A stretch of 64,000 nucleotides of DNA from CAXBNB01 sp049115735 (GCA_049115735.1 JAGDZP010000004.1:372001-436000), one strand, 5' to 3'; counted from the first letter of the stretch, positions 44,391-53,843 are shown. The notes: generated from the sequence alone by a model not told the origin. Numbers and translations: made by a program.

Positions 44391-46016
44391 TTATTTGGAT
44401 GCCAATTGGTCAGCTTCATCAAACAGCTGCAGCGCCCGCTGGAAGATCTCATTGGTCTCGTTGTAGATAGGATAGAAACCATCACTTTTCCATATACCTC
44501 GGGCTATTTGAGCCTTCACGTATGTTTTTATCAACTTTTTAGAGTGATTGAATTGTTCTTCATTAAAGTCCAATCCATTTCTTTTGCCCAGATCTACCAA
44601 GTCGTTTAGCATATTTTTAGTTACTGAAAAGTTGTCCTTGAACTTCTCAAAGCCTCTATTCTCCAGCTTTTCCCGGTTGTTCTGACTGTACTCCAATGCA
44701 TACTCACGAATTGTACTAGATGTAAACAATCGATTGAGATATGCGCTATTGCCAACCGTATCTAGTGCGACAAAATAATCGGGAACAATTCCACCACCAC
44801 CATAGACAGTTCTACCCTTGGCGGTCTCAAATATTAACGAATCGTTTAACTTGATGCTGTCTGCACTAAACATTTCCCCTTTGCTATACCTGGAGTGAAA
44901 TCCGTCCTGATAGTAGTCTTTTTGACCATTTTCATACGATTTTTGAATTGATCGTCCACTTGGAGTATAGTATCTTGAAATGGTCAATCTCAATTCCGAT
45001 CCATCACTCAATTCCATCGGCAGCTGCACAAGCCCCTTTCCAAACGACCTCCGACCAACGATCAAACCACGGTCGTTATCCTGTACCGCCCCTGAAACTA
45101 TTTCTGACGCTGAGGCACTTCCTTCGTCTATCAATACAATCAATCCACCTTTCTCAAAGTTTCCATCCTTACCAGCGCGATGCTCCTGGTTATAGCGTAA
45201 TTCCTTGCCCTTAGTAAATACTATCATAGGATCGCCTGACAAAAACTCATCGGCCATTTTGATGGCCTTGTCCATATAACCTCCCGGATTTCCAGTTAAA
45301 TCAAGGACAAGTTTTTTCATTCCAACTTCCGTCAGCGTATCCAAGCCTTCCTTAAACTCATCATAAGTTGTGGCGGAAAACCTACTTATTTTGATATATC
45401 CAATTTCATGATCTACCATATAAGCAGCATCCATCGAAAATTGCGGGATTTTATCCCTTACTATACTGAACTTCAGCAGGTCTGATACATTTCTCCTTTT
45501 GATGGAAACTTTTACTTCACTCCCCTTGGGTCCCCTCAGGCGATCAAATACACCTCTATTCTTGATTCCAATACCTGCTACATTCTCACCATCTACTTTT
45601 ACTATTTTATCACCAGACAACAGGCCTATTTCTTCCGAAGGTCCGCCGCTCAATGGAGCAACTACGTAAATTGTATCTCTGAAAATATTAAACTCTATAC
45701 CGATTCCGTCAAAATTTCCTTCAAGCTCTGATTTGGAATACTCATGCTCTTTGGCTGGAAGGTAAACCGTATGTGGATCAAGCTTTTCGAGCATTGATGA
45801 GATTGCTGTTTCAACCAGTTCGTCGGTTTCTACTTCATCTACATAGTTGCGATCCACGTAGTTGAGTATTTCACGAAATTTGAAGATACTGCTGACAACA
45901 TCACTTTTGCTTCCAATAGGTGAGGTCATGTTTGCCCCAATGAGAATACCTGCGGCTATTGCAACACAAAGCAATAATGGCAAGCGAATCATATATTTGG
46001 AATTTTTTATTTCCAT
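44391..46016 (-). CDS. S41-family C-terminal processing peptidase
   Basis: A protein of 541 residues. One N-terminal membrane helix (about 8-30; MIRLPLLLCVAIAAGILIGA) anchors it in the inner membrane, facing the periplasm. A PDZ domain (about 90-165) has GGPSEEIGLLSGDKIVKVDG. The peptidase domain contains the catalytic Ser in DEGSASASEIVSGA near 303 and Lys in RRSFGKGLVQLP near 327. A C-terminal helical extension (about 400-541) is typical of Bacteroidota members. It degrades or trims exported proteins. It overlaps by 10 bases a short upstream ORF, suggesting coupling. Confidence 0.92.
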   Translation of the reverse strand: MEIKNSKYMIRLPLLLCVAIAAGILIGANMTSPIGSKSDVVSSIFKFREILNYVDRNYVDEVETDELVETAISSMLEKLDPHTVYLPAKEHEYSKSELEGNFDGIGIEFNIFRDTIYVVAPLSGGPSEEIGLLSGDKIVKVDGENVAGIGIKNRGVFDRLRGPKGSEVKVSIKRRNVSDLLKFSIVRDKIPQFSMDAAYMVDHEIGYIKISRFSATTYDEFKEGLDTLTEVGMKKLVLDLTGNPGGYMDKAIKMADEFLSGDPMIVFTKGKELRYNQEHRAGKDGNFEKGGLIVLIDEGSASASEIVSGAVQDNDRGLIVGRRSFGKGLVQLPMELSDGSELRLTISRYYTPSGRSIQKSYENGQKDYYQDGFHSRYSKGEMFSADSIKLNDSLIFETAKGRTVYGGGGIVPDYFVALDTVGNSAYLNRLFTSSTIREYALEYSQNNREKLENRGFEKFKDNFSVTKNMLNDLVDLGKRNGLDFNEEQFNHSKKLIKTYVKAQIARGIWKSDGFYPIYNETNEIFQRALQLFDEADQLASK

Positions 46017-46210
46017 AGATAATAGACAAAATGATGCGTAGATAGGACATACGTCACTACTACCATAAAGATGCTAAAATAAGCAAACAGGAATAGCATT
46101 GTGGCCAAAAATTCGCCAAACGTCAGAAATAGACTAGAAAACTTTCCAGAAAGTGGAGCTAACAAAAAATGGCTTAATGAAGCTAGACTAGATATCCCAG
46201 TCTTTTTCAT
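46007..46210 (-). CDS. Putative small membrane protein, overlapping the S41 protease gene
   Basis: A 67-residue ORF from an ATG at 46210 (GTG at 46216 also possible). It has one or two hydrophobic segments: FLATMLFLFAYFSIFMVVVT at about 34-53, and a weak one before it. It overlaps the end of the 35-residue ORF upstream by 23 bases in another frame, and its last 10 bases overlap the S41 protease start. No family is recognised. The tight overlap and the promoter upstream support coding, but codon evidence is thin; it may be a by-product of an AT-rich leader. Confidence 0.4.
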   Translation of the reverse strand: MKKTGISSLASLSHFLLAPLSGKFSSLFLTFGEFLATMLFLFAYFSIFMVVVTYVLSTHHFVYYLWK

Positions 46211-46295
46211 GGTCACTTACCTTCTTATTTGGCAGGATGATAGGACAAATAATTGCCAAAATAAAAAGTGCGAATATGATAAAAAGCATTGCCAT
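46188..46295 (-). CDS. Unrecognised 35-residue membrane peptide, first ORF upstream of the S41 protease
   Basis: A 35-residue peptide: MAMLFIIFALFILAIICPII and a charged tail LPNKKVSDHEKDWDI. It would be a single-pass membrane micropeptide with a hydrophilic C terminus. It begins about 20 bases after the predicted transcription start of a strong Bacteroidota promoter, and the next ORF overlaps its end, so it is the first ORF of a possible three-gene unit with the S41 protease. A tail of this kind looks protein-like rather than random. No family is recognised, and its function is unknown. Confidence 0.55.
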   Translation of the reverse strand: MAMLFIIFALFILAIICPIILPNKKVSDHEKDWDI

Positions 46296-46322
46296 AATTG
46301 TAGCGTTTAATTTTTAGAGAGC

Positions 46323-46354
46323 CAAAGATAAATCTTGCTCGATTGGAATGCAAA
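46323..46354 (-). promoter_or_regulatory. Bacteroidota-type promoter upstream of the small ORFs and S41 protease
   Basis: On the minus strand TTTG (46354-46351) is followed after 20 bases by TATCTTTG (46330-46323), an exact TAnnTTTG match. A start at about 46316 leaves a leader of roughly 20 bases before the 35-residue ORF and about 300 bases before the protease. The rest of the gap to 46502 holds nothing recognisable. Confidence 0.68.
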
Positions 46355-46502
46355 ATTTTAATACAGCTTTCGGATTTTAGATACTTTCAATTCGCGATTA
46401 CGCCACAAATTGAAGATGATTATAATATAGTGATAACCTGAAATTGAACCTCAATTAACATCTGTACGTTTAATTTGTGGAAACCACCAAAATAAAAAGA
46501 TC

Positions 46503-46682
46503 ATGAATACCCAGGCAATTGAAAGTGAATTACTAGAAAGTCTGAGAACTCTGAATGACAATCAGAGAAGTGATGTGCTCAGTTTTATTAGGAAGATTTC
46601 ATCGCAAAATCTGATGCAAAGCGTTAACAGAAAGAAGGCGCTCAGAGAAATAAGGGCTGCTTTGAGAAGCAAACGTTCTTAG
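46503..46682 (+). CDS. Small uncharacterised helical protein
   Basis: A 59-residue ORF: MNTQAIESELLESLRTLNDN, then QRSDVLSFIRKI and a basic C-terminal helix (ALREIRAALRSKRS). It has no signal or membrane segment and is probably all helical. It resembles the N-terminal half of small DNA-binding or antitoxin-like proteins by composition only, and no toxin gene is near. Its TAG stop overlaps the convergent ion channel stop by three bases (TTAG shared). Whether it is expressed is uncertain. No family is recognised. Confidence 0.55.
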   Translation: MNTQAIESELLESLRTLNDNQRSDVLSFIRKISSQNLMQSVNRKKALREIRAALRSKRS

Positions 46683-48592
46683 TCCTCAGACAGTACGATT
46701 ATTTCATCTTCGGCTGTTAATTCGAAGTATTCGGATTTCTTCGGATTGACTACTACTCCATAGTCGAAGTTAACATCCTTACTCTTGGATTGAATTCTGT
46801 AGCCAATGGCTACCTCATTTTTCCTTGCAGCAGATTCAAGTATGGTATAGAAATTAACCTTTTCTCCCATTTCCACATATTCGACTGCAGGCTTAATGTA
46901 TATCTCTGAGCCATCAGCATCAAACAGATCCTCAAATACCCTCATCAAATACTTATTCTCTGAAACTTGTGTCATCAATAAACTTAATAGCTTATCACTA
47001 ACAATGAAGTCATCTGCACTTGTAATGTCCGCAAGCTGCCTGTTTTTCATATCAATCATTTCACTGACTAATTTGATGTGCTTGTCAGATCTTTCTGTAA
47101 TACTTCTGATATGAAGTAGGGTAATCAAAGTTTGTGCATCAGCCTCTTGCACGGGGAAGTGCTGCTCATAACATAACAATATTACATAGTTGTAATCCGT
47201 AATATTCAGCTTTTCAATTGTTTCCCGCTCGGTAGTTTCAGCCTTTTTAAACTCTATTGACAAATTCTTCAAGGTTGGTTTCAAGCGTTGTAATATTGGA
47301 ATAGGATCTTCAAATTTTGATACAACTTTAACAGTCGAGCCCATTGGTGTATACTGATCCAATTCACGAATTATATTTTTTGCTCTGTCATTCCAACCGA
47401 TGATGAGAATTTGCTCCTCCGTTTCTTCTTCTTCAACAGATTCCTTCAATCTATCTTCTTGAATGGAATATTCCGTTTTTCCGGAAGGAATTAAAGTGTC
47501 ATCATCTTCAGTAATACCGATAACCTTATCCCCTTCGTTGAAAATCGTTTCCATTGGAGGATTAATCGCCACGGTACCATCTGCAAACTGTAGACCCATA
47601 ATGGCAGATTCTTCATAAGCAAAAATGACTTCTTTGAAATTCTTACCCACCAATGTAGGCTCATCCATAAAGTATATTTCATCCCCGCCATAATCCATCA
47701 ACTCAATATATACCACGCTCAGTCCTGATTGTCGGCTGGTCTGAACCATGATTCTACTGATAAAGTCATCAGAAAGTATCAACTCCACTTCATCCTTCCC
47801 AACCATTTTGGCCACTTCAAAGTTTTTGCTATCCTGAATTTCAGCGGTAATATGGTACGGTTCGTCTCTTTCCTCTTCTCTTTTAGGATTGGTTACAATC
47901 GCTACGATTGTCTTAATAATTTGAGAATCTGAGTTTTCATTATCCTTATCAAGAATGATAATTGATTTAGAATCAAATGGATTTGCGATGTGAATATCAT
48001 CGACATCAATAGGATTTCCTGTACGGCATATTACTCTTGTATTGGCCGTATCTCCCACCTTCAGTCGAATCTCGTCTTCCATTTCGACCTTATCCTTGTT
48101 GGCCAAAATAACAATTACCCCTTCCTTTAGGTTTTCATTGGCTATTATCAATTCTGATATAATTGTAAAAATCTTGGAAGACCACCCAAGTATAATCGTA
48201 TGTTCCTCTTCAATTACGAAAGACCTACCTTTCCTAAGCTCCTCAAGTTTGGTCAAGATACCGTTCGATACAAGACCAATCAATGTGGATAGAACAACAA
48301 CACCAACTATTGTAACCAAGAGAAAATATATCCGCAGAAACCAGTTGGAGTCATAACCACTAAGCACTCCAGGATCGAGCACCAAATTCAGGTTGGTCCA
48401 GATGGAGTCCAGCACACCGAATGTCTCAAAGTTGTTGGGCTTCTGACCAAAAAGCATAAGAATAAGGGCGAAAATTAGAATCACTACGAGCGAAAGGATT
48501 CCAAGCCAGGAAATAAGTGCTACAGTACCTCGGGAAACAAAATTGTCAAATGTATACTTGGCCTTTTCCTTAAACGATGCTTCTTTTTTCAT
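46679..48592 (-). CDS. CASTOR/POLLUX-like ion channel with RCK-type domains
   Basis: A protein of 637 residues. Two N-terminal membrane helices (about 22-47 and 87-113) flank a pore-like region (DSIWTNLNLVLDPGVL, about 61-76). The cytosolic part has Rossmann-type RCK domains (EEHTIILGWSSKIFTIISEL near 128, and EEQILIIGWNDRAKNIIREL near 394) as in CASTOR/POLLUX/DMI1. Plant members are nuclear calcium or potassium channels of symbiosis signalling. Bacterial homologues exist, with unclear ion specificity. It is convergent with the 59-residue ORF and divergent from the coiled-coil protein gene. Confidence 0.85.
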   Translation of the reverse strand: MKKEASFKEKAKYTFDNFVSRGTVALISWLGILSLVVILIFALILMLFGQKPNNFETFGVLDSIWTNLNLVLDPGVLSGYDSNWFLRIYFLLVTIVGVVVLSTLIGLVSNGILTKLEELRKGRSFVIEEEHTIILGWSSKIFTIISELIIANENLKEGVIVILANKDKVEMEDEIRLKVGDTANTRVICRTGNPIDVDDIHIANPFDSKSIIILDKDNENSDSQIIKTIVAIVTNPKREEERDEPYHITAEIQDSKNFEVAKMVGKDEVELILSDDFISRIMVQTSRQSGLSVVYIELMDYGGDEIYFMDEPTLVGKNFKEVIFAYEESAIMGLQFADGTVAINPPMETIFNEGDKVIGITEDDDTLIPSGKTEYSIQEDRLKESVEEEETEEQILIIGWNDRAKNIIRELDQYTPMGSTVKVVSKFEDPIPILQRLKPTLKNLSIEFKKAETTERETIEKLNITDYNYVILLCYEQHFPVQEADAQTLITLLHIRSITERSDKHIKLVSEMIDMKNRQLADITSADDFIVSDKLLSLLMTQVSENKYLMRVFEDLFDADGSEIYIKPAVEYVEMGEKVNFYTILESAARKNEVAIGYRIQSKSKDVNFDYGVVVNPKKSEYFELTAEDEIIVLSED

Positions 48593-48822
48593 TTAAATGA
48601 ATTATAGTGGCTATAATGCTACAACCGTTAAAAGTAATGAATCCGTAGCTAGTGTCACAATTATATATTCAATAATAATTCCCCAAAACTATAGCATTCT
48701 TTATAAATATTAGGATTCAACTTAGGTTTATGATCCAATAATATGATTGAAATAAAAATTCATTTCAATTGCTTCTTAATCCATATCATAAATATCATTT
48801 TTGGGAAGATTTATCTTAACAA

Positions 48823-49482
48823 ATGACCAAATACAGCATAACAATATTGCTCCTCTTCTTGCTCGGAACAAGTGTACAGGGCCAGGTGTACAGTCTAAAA
48901 ATAGACGAGTCTGAAACAGCCTTTGGAAGCATTAAACAAAAGGCCTTTAATACAAGGTTTTCTTTACCCTATGATTATGTGAAAAAAGAGTGGTGGAGAT
49001 ACATCAAACGATATGCTATCAGAACTAATAAAAGAATCTATTACGAAAATCGGATTCCTGCAAAAAAGAGCCAGTCAGCAACAGATATTTATTTCTATTC
49101 ATACATCGACAAAGGCGAGAATCATTCAACACTTTACGTTTCACTAAACCCAAATGATGCTGGGAAGACTAATGTTGTGCTTTACCGAACATATCTGAAG
49201 GATTTAATGCTCGATTTCAAGGTATATTTTTACACCAAGTATATCCAAGGCAAAATCAATGAAGTCGGTAAAAAGTCAGAAAGAACGAGCACTAAGGTTG
49301 AAAAGCTCGAAAAAAGTATTGCAAAGCTGAATTCCTCAAAAAAGAAAAAAAACGCCAATCCGAGATCAATTGACAAAAAAATAGCTTCGAATGAAAAGGA
49401 AATTGAAAAATTAAGATTGGAGCTGTTTGCCTATCAAAAAAACACCCAAACGCTGAAAGGCGAGCTCAAAAAAATAAAGTAA
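48823..49482 (+). CDS. Secreted coiled-coil protein of unknown function
   Basis: A protein of 219 residues with a signal peptide (about 1-21; ITILLLFLLGTSVQG followed by QVYSL). A folded region of about 100 residues contains KEWWRYIKRYAIRTNKRIYY and YFYSYIDKGENHSTLYVSLN. The C-terminal 80 residues form a lysine-rich coiled coil (KSERTSTKVEKLEKSIAKL, then EKEIEKLRLELFAYQKN). It is probably periplasmic. It ends four bases before the stop of the convergent WG-repeat gene. No family is recognised. Confidence 0.7.
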   Translation: MTKYSITILLLFLLGTSVQGQVYSLKIDESETAFGSIKQKAFNTRFSLPYDYVKKEWWRYIKRYAIRTNKRIYYENRIPAKKSQSATDIYFYSYIDKGENHSTLYVSLNPNDAGKTNVVLYRTYLKDLMLDFKVYFYTKYIQGKINEVGKKSERTSTKVEKLEKSIAKLNSSKKKKNANPRSIDKKIASNEKEIEKLRLELFAYQKNTQTLKGELKKIK

Positions 49483-49486
49483 CTCG

Positions 49487-52150
49487 CTAGAAGTCCTCAC
49501 AGACTATTCCCTCGTATTCTTCTTCACGATAGGCATGCGACCGTATGGTATTGCCCTTTTGGTCAATGTACACAGCCACATAAAAGCCAGCCTCCCTTAC
49601 TGATTTTTCACAAAAATATAGCGGCTGTGATGGGGTACCCAGATTCATAATGCCGTGAAATGTAGGCTCAAACAACTTTCCATATTTACTGCTATAGACG
49701 CCAAGTCCAGTAGCCGTTCTGTACTTGATGATCATGTTTTCTTTGTCCTTCGAAATGAATTCAAAATCTTGCATGCCCCCGAGAATCTCATCTTCAGTAT
49801 ATACGCCTTTCAGTAACCATTCACCCTCAAACTTTAGTAGCGCAGTGCTATCAGACCAATATATTATTTCGTCATACTCAGTATCCAGTACGTTCTCATT
49901 CAGTATGGTGCACAATCCCTTTTTACCTCTGAATTTGGTGATCAGCAGACGATCGTTAAATGGCTTGAGCTTTTCATCAAACTTCAGACTTATCAAAACA
50001 CGATCATTAAAGTTGTATGCTCCAAAGCGGCCGTTGTAGAGTACGGGGGATATACCATTCTCCGCTTCGCCAATCACATCATACCTGATACGCATAATGA
50101 GTCTGGCTTTGGTGTCCATCGCTCCATATTCTCCCCTTGATTTTGCAGAAAATACTCTATCGGAAATATATCCAATCTCATAAACTGACTCAATAATCCT
50201 TTCCCCATTTTTGTAAAGCGTGTTCTTTCCATTCCTCCCAATGACCAGATAATGTACGTCGGTATTTTTTCCTGAGCCAATTGATCTCAGTTTTTCATCC
50301 TTTAGGAAGTTCACTGTTTTCTTATTTGGAAATATAGCTGTGCCCTCATCATTCCTAAATACAAGTGCAATATCCTCCCCGAGTAAATTAACTGAATCCA
50401 GTCCTACCATCGGCACATCAGGTAAGGACTTGCTATAAAGCGACCAGCTGTTAGCACCTTTCACTGCCAGCCATTGATCGTTCTGCCTAACTTGTTGATA
50501 TACATCTTCTCCAAGCACTTTTGTACTTTTATCAAATAGTCGGTAGCCGTCTGATTGCTTTACAAGCCAATTATCAAATCTCGTGTTAATCTCCTGCTCA
50601 CCCATTGGTATAACAACTTGAAGATTTTGGTCGAGGAGTTCTTCACCGTCTTCCAGAAATGCAATAACCCAATCTTCCAATATTTCAAAATCGTCATATT
50701 TGAATTCGGGCTTTAAAGTTTCCTTTTGGGCCTGCTCAAGGAATTCTGAGGTAAGGTAAATGGCTATACGATCTTCTTTCTCTATCACCAGATATTCATC
50801 GCTCAGATATATATCATTAAACTCAGGTTTGAGAATTTCCTTACCTAGCAGGGAAACAATCCCGTATTCACCATCACTTTTTGTAATCAAAAAATTCTTG
50901 TTTAGTACTGATACATCCTCATAATCCAATGGTAGAACCGAAAATCCCGAGGTGTGAATTACCCCGACCTTTTTGCCTTTCGATATCTTCAGTAGACCGT
51001 ATTCCAACTCAACATGACTATCGAACGACCCAGCATATATGGTGTCTAAGCTGCGATTGACAAGAAGATGCTTCTTATCCATCGCTACATCCAAGACTCT
51101 GTCCTTAACATTTCCACAGTAGTACCTTTCTGAGATTTGGTCAAAGACAAAATCGAAAGCCAAATCACCAGCAGAATTGGCGAAAGTATACTTATCATCT
51201 TCATAGAAAGGAAGCCATGTAATCGAATCCATAGCCTTAATGCTAGCTATCGAATCCCTGAGCTGCCTCCACTTAGATTGGTTCAAAAGGTCAAATAAGT
51301 CCCTTGCATTGGGATCGATGCTGTATGCTACATTTATTCCTCTCTTTTGCAACTCAGGATTTTCATACTTCTTCACAAAATCCAGAATTTGACCTGTCAC
51401 TCCAAATTCTGACATTAAGCCAAATATTCTCTTTTCCAGTATATCACGATAAGGTGTATTGGGATGGCTTACCAGAAAGTCCTGCAATTCCTGAAGCCCT
51501 CCGGACTGGGTTTTCTCCTCAAAAATCAGCCTGTTGTATTCTTCCGTTGCGGTTTCTATTTGGTCAGCCTCGGGATATTGATCGATAAATCCTTTATAAG
51601 ATTGCCATGATGCCTCCTGTTGGGCATGGTGAAATGCTACGGAATTTCTTGCTTCTACAGCGGCGTTGAATTGAATTGAGCGTTGAAATTTTTCTATGAA
51701 ATAGTCGTAGGACTGGAGGGTATTAGCGGCCTGTGCTTCTCCAAAACCCAAACTATCTATCCTCTCGTGTTGAGCACCCAGCACCTCCAAAGTAACTTCA
51801 TCTTTCGCCAGTGCGTCCACTTCTTTTTCATCCAAAGAGGAGAAATCCTGCTCTGCTTGTTGAATGTAGAAATGGGCTGTATCGATATTATACCTAGCAA
51901 AAGAATCAACACAATACAAAATAGAATAAACATACTTTGAAGCTGGGTTTACTTTTTCCTTCTCAAGGGATTTTTGCAGTATCTCCTCGACCTTATCAAA
52001 TTCTCCTTTTTCCAAAGCCTTGAAAGCTGACTTTGTTTTATCCGCCAGGGAAATATTCAAACCCAACATGGTAAACAAACCAAATGCAAGAAGGTATTGA
52101 ACAAGGCCTTTTAGTGAGTGACTATTCAAATTGTATTTCTTTACTACCAA
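49487..52150 (-). CDS. Large WG-repeat exported protein
   Basis: A protein of 887 residues. A signal-like hydrophobic stretch (about 14-36, QYLLAFGLFTMLGLNISLA) is followed by about 250 residues of TPR-like helices (ALEKGEFDKVEEILQKSL and similar). From about 300 on there are many WG-type beta repeats with the form (K)xGVIx(T/S)SG or EYGIVSLLGKEILKPEFNDI, then KKGLCTILNENVLDTEYDEI and LGVYSSKYGKLFEPTFHGI. WG repeats likely form a solenoid or propeller for protein binding. It is probably periplasmic or surface-exposed. No enzyme motif is seen. It is convergent with the coiled-coil protein gene, with a four-base gap. Confidence 0.78.
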   Translation of the reverse strand: MVVKKYNLNSHSLKGLVQYLLAFGLFTMLGLNISLADKTKSAFKALEKGEFDKVEEILQKSLEKEKVNPASKYVYSILYCVDSFARYNIDTAHFYIQQAEQDFSSLDEKEVDALAKDEVTLEVLGAQHERIDSLGFGEAQAANTLQSYDYFIEKFQRSIQFNAAVEARNSVAFHHAQQEASWQSYKGFIDQYPEADQIETATEEYNRLIFEEKTQSGGLQELQDFLVSHPNTPYRDILEKRIFGLMSEFGVTGQILDFVKKYENPELQKRGINVAYSIDPNARDLFDLLNQSKWRQLRDSIASIKAMDSITWLPFYEDDKYTFANSAGDLAFDFVFDQISERYYCGNVKDRVLDVAMDKKHLLVNRSLDTIYAGSFDSHVELEYGLLKISKGKKVGVIHTSGFSVLPLDYEDVSVLNKNFLITKSDGEYGIVSLLGKEILKPEFNDIYLSDEYLVIEKEDRIAIYLTSEFLEQAQKETLKPEFKYDDFEILEDWVIAFLEDGEELLDQNLQVVIPMGEQEINTRFDNWLVKQSDGYRLFDKSTKVLGEDVYQQVRQNDQWLAVKGANSWSLYSKSLPDVPMVGLDSVNLLGEDIALVFRNDEGTAIFPNKKTVNFLKDEKLRSIGSGKNTDVHYLVIGRNGKNTLYKNGERIIESVYEIGYISDRVFSAKSRGEYGAMDTKARLIMRIRYDVIGEAENGISPVLYNGRFGAYNFNDRVLISLKFDEKLKPFNDRLLITKFRGKKGLCTILNENVLDTEYDEIIYWSDSTALLKFEGEWLLKGVYTEDEILGGMQDFEFISKDKENMIIKYRTATGLGVYSSKYGKLFEPTFHGIMNLGTPSQPLYFCEKSVREAGFYVAVYIDQKGNTIRSHAYREEEYEGIVCEDF

Positions 52151-52344
52151 AATTCTTTGCTACCTGTTTCAAATTGAATACCAAACTCTAATTGTCCTAC
52201 GACAATTTTAGAATTCATTGGATAATTCTACTAAAAGAGAAATGCAGTTTTGACTGCAAATTTAATTCTACAATATTCAATAAGAACAACTTAGATGGAT
52301 ATATTAGTATCGTCAGCAACGAAAACGGTTAGAACAAATTATTT

Positions 52345-53232
52345 ATGAACAAAAAAGTAGCATTGGTACTATCCAGCGGAGGGGCAAGGGGAATGGCACA
52401 TATTGGCGTAGTGGAGTCACTGGTCGCTAATGGTTTTGAGATCACCTCCATCTCTGGTTCTTCTATTGGTGCGCTTGTAGGGGCTTTCCATGCTTCTGGT
52501 GATCTAACTGCATATAAGGATTGGATTTTGAAGCTGGACAAATTTGACTTGTTCAAATTATTCGATTTCACTTTTAGTACTCAAGGGTTTATCAAAGGAG
52601 AGAAAGTATTCAATGAGCTAAAAAAGTTTATACCGGATCAAAAAATTGAAAATCTACCCATACCCTTTTCTGCTGTCTCAACAGACATAAGGAATCAGAA
52701 AGAGGTTGTTTTCGACTCTGGCAGCATGTATGAGGCGGTCAGGGCTTCTGTTTCTGTTCCCACAGTGCTGAAACCTGTTTCCGCAGATAATATGGAGTTG
52801 ATAGATGGAGCAGTAATCAATCCCCTTCCAATCGATAGGATAAAAAGAACGCCCGATGATATTTTAGTTGTAGTAAATGTGAGTGCGAAAGAAGGATTTT
52901 CTCCACCCAAAAAAAGCCAGTCTCAAGAAAGCTCCTATTTAAATTCGGTAAACGAGTTTTTAGACAAGTGGAGCAAATACCTTCCGGGTTCTGCCAATGT
53001 TGAGAAAAAGCTCGGTTACTTCGACCTCATGAATAGATCCATCGACCTGATGCAGGATAAAATGACAGAATTCACCATTAATAAATATAACCCGGAAATA
53101 TTAGTGAACATTTCAAAAGATGCATGCTCTACGTTCGAGTTTTATCGGGCGGAGGAATTAATAGAAACGGGAAAGAAAGCCTTTGAAAGTGCATTTGAAA
53201 AATACAACCAATCCTCAAATATCGATCAATGA
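52345..53232 (+). CDS. Patatin-like phospholipase family protein
   Basis: A protein of 295 residues with the patatin fold signatures: oxyanion SSGGARGMAHIGV at about 10-22, the nucleophile elbow GSSIGALVG with Ser40, and the Asp of LIDGAVINPLPID near 152-164. This Ser-Asp dyad hydrolyses phospholipids or other acyl esters. No signal peptide is seen, so it should be cytosolic or membrane-associated, like the RssA subgroup. It overlaps the methyltransferase gene by four bases (ATGA). The pairing of a lipid hydrolase with a methyltransferase is not explained. Confidence 0.9.
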   Translation: MNKKVALVLSSGGARGMAHIGVVESLVANGFEITSISGSSIGALVGAFHASGDLTAYKDWILKLDKFDLFKLFDFTFSTQGFIKGEKVFNELKKFIPDQKIENLPIPFSAVSTDIRNQKEVVFDSGSMYEAVRASVSVPTVLKPVSADNMELIDGAVINPLPIDRIKRTPDDILVVVNVSAKEGFSPPKKSQSQESSYLNSVNEFLDKWSKYLPGSANVEKKLGYFDLMNRSIDLMQDKMTEFTINKYNPEILVNISKDACSTFEFYRAEELIETGKKAFESAFEKYNQSSNIDQ

Positions 53233-53843
53233 CCATCCAGGAATTAAATAAGGAACTTGGGAACATAGACATCTATTTATTGGATCAAATACTGAAAGGC
53301 AGATACCCCAAGAAGACCAGGATACTTGATGCTGGTTGTGGTGAGGGAAGAAACATCATCTATTTTCTGAATAATGGATATGAAGTTTTTGGAATCGACG
53401 AAAATCCTGATGCCATTCGAATGTTGCATTTCATTTTAGGCAGTAAGTATCCAACTATTCCAAAAGAGAGATTTTCAATCGGATCAGTAGATTCTATGCC
53501 CTTCAATAACAGCACTTTCGATTTAGTGATTAGCAGCGCTGTAATGCACTTTGCCAAAGACCATCAACATTTTGAAGCAATTTTTTCAGAGCATGTTAGG
53601 GTTCTGAAAAGGTCTGGTCAGTTTTTCATTAGAATGACGTCAGATATAGGATTGAACAATTTAACCCCTGAGGATGATTATGGTAGGTTTCATTTGCCCG
53701 ATGGTAGCATGAGATACCTTATAACCGAGAAAGTCATTCAAGAATTAATGGAAAAACATAATCTTGAATTCATTGAACCTATCAAAACGACCAACGTCAA
53801 TAATCAGCGGCATATGACAACTTTGGTATTTAGAAAGAATTAG
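53229..53843 (+). CDS. Class I SAM-dependent methyltransferase
   Basis: A protein of 204 residues with the class I motifs: motif I ILDAGCGEGRNIIYFL at about 32-47, acidic residue in FGIDENPDAI near 55-64, and the motif IV region DLVISSAVMHFAKDHQHFE near 99-117. A later LKRSGQFFIRMTSD corresponds to strand beta5. The substrate is unknown. It is translationally coupled to the patatin gene. It resembles UbiE- or Tam-like small-molecule methyltransferases by pattern only. Confidence 0.85.
   Translation: MTIQELNKELGNIDIYLLDQILKGRYPKKTRILDAGCGEGRNIIYFLNNGYEVFGIDENPDAIRMLHFILGSKYPTIPKERFSIGSVDSMPFNNSTFDLVISSAVMHFAKDHQHFEAIFSEHVRVLKRSGQFFIRMTSDIGLNNLTPEDDYGRFHLPDGSMRYLITEKVIQELMEKHNLEFIEPIKTTNVNNQRHMTTLVFRKN

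Noticed and set aside
46101..46310. A 69-residue ORF on the plus strand
   Set aside because: It is antisense to the small ORFs, has no promoter or start context of its own and looks like a shadow.
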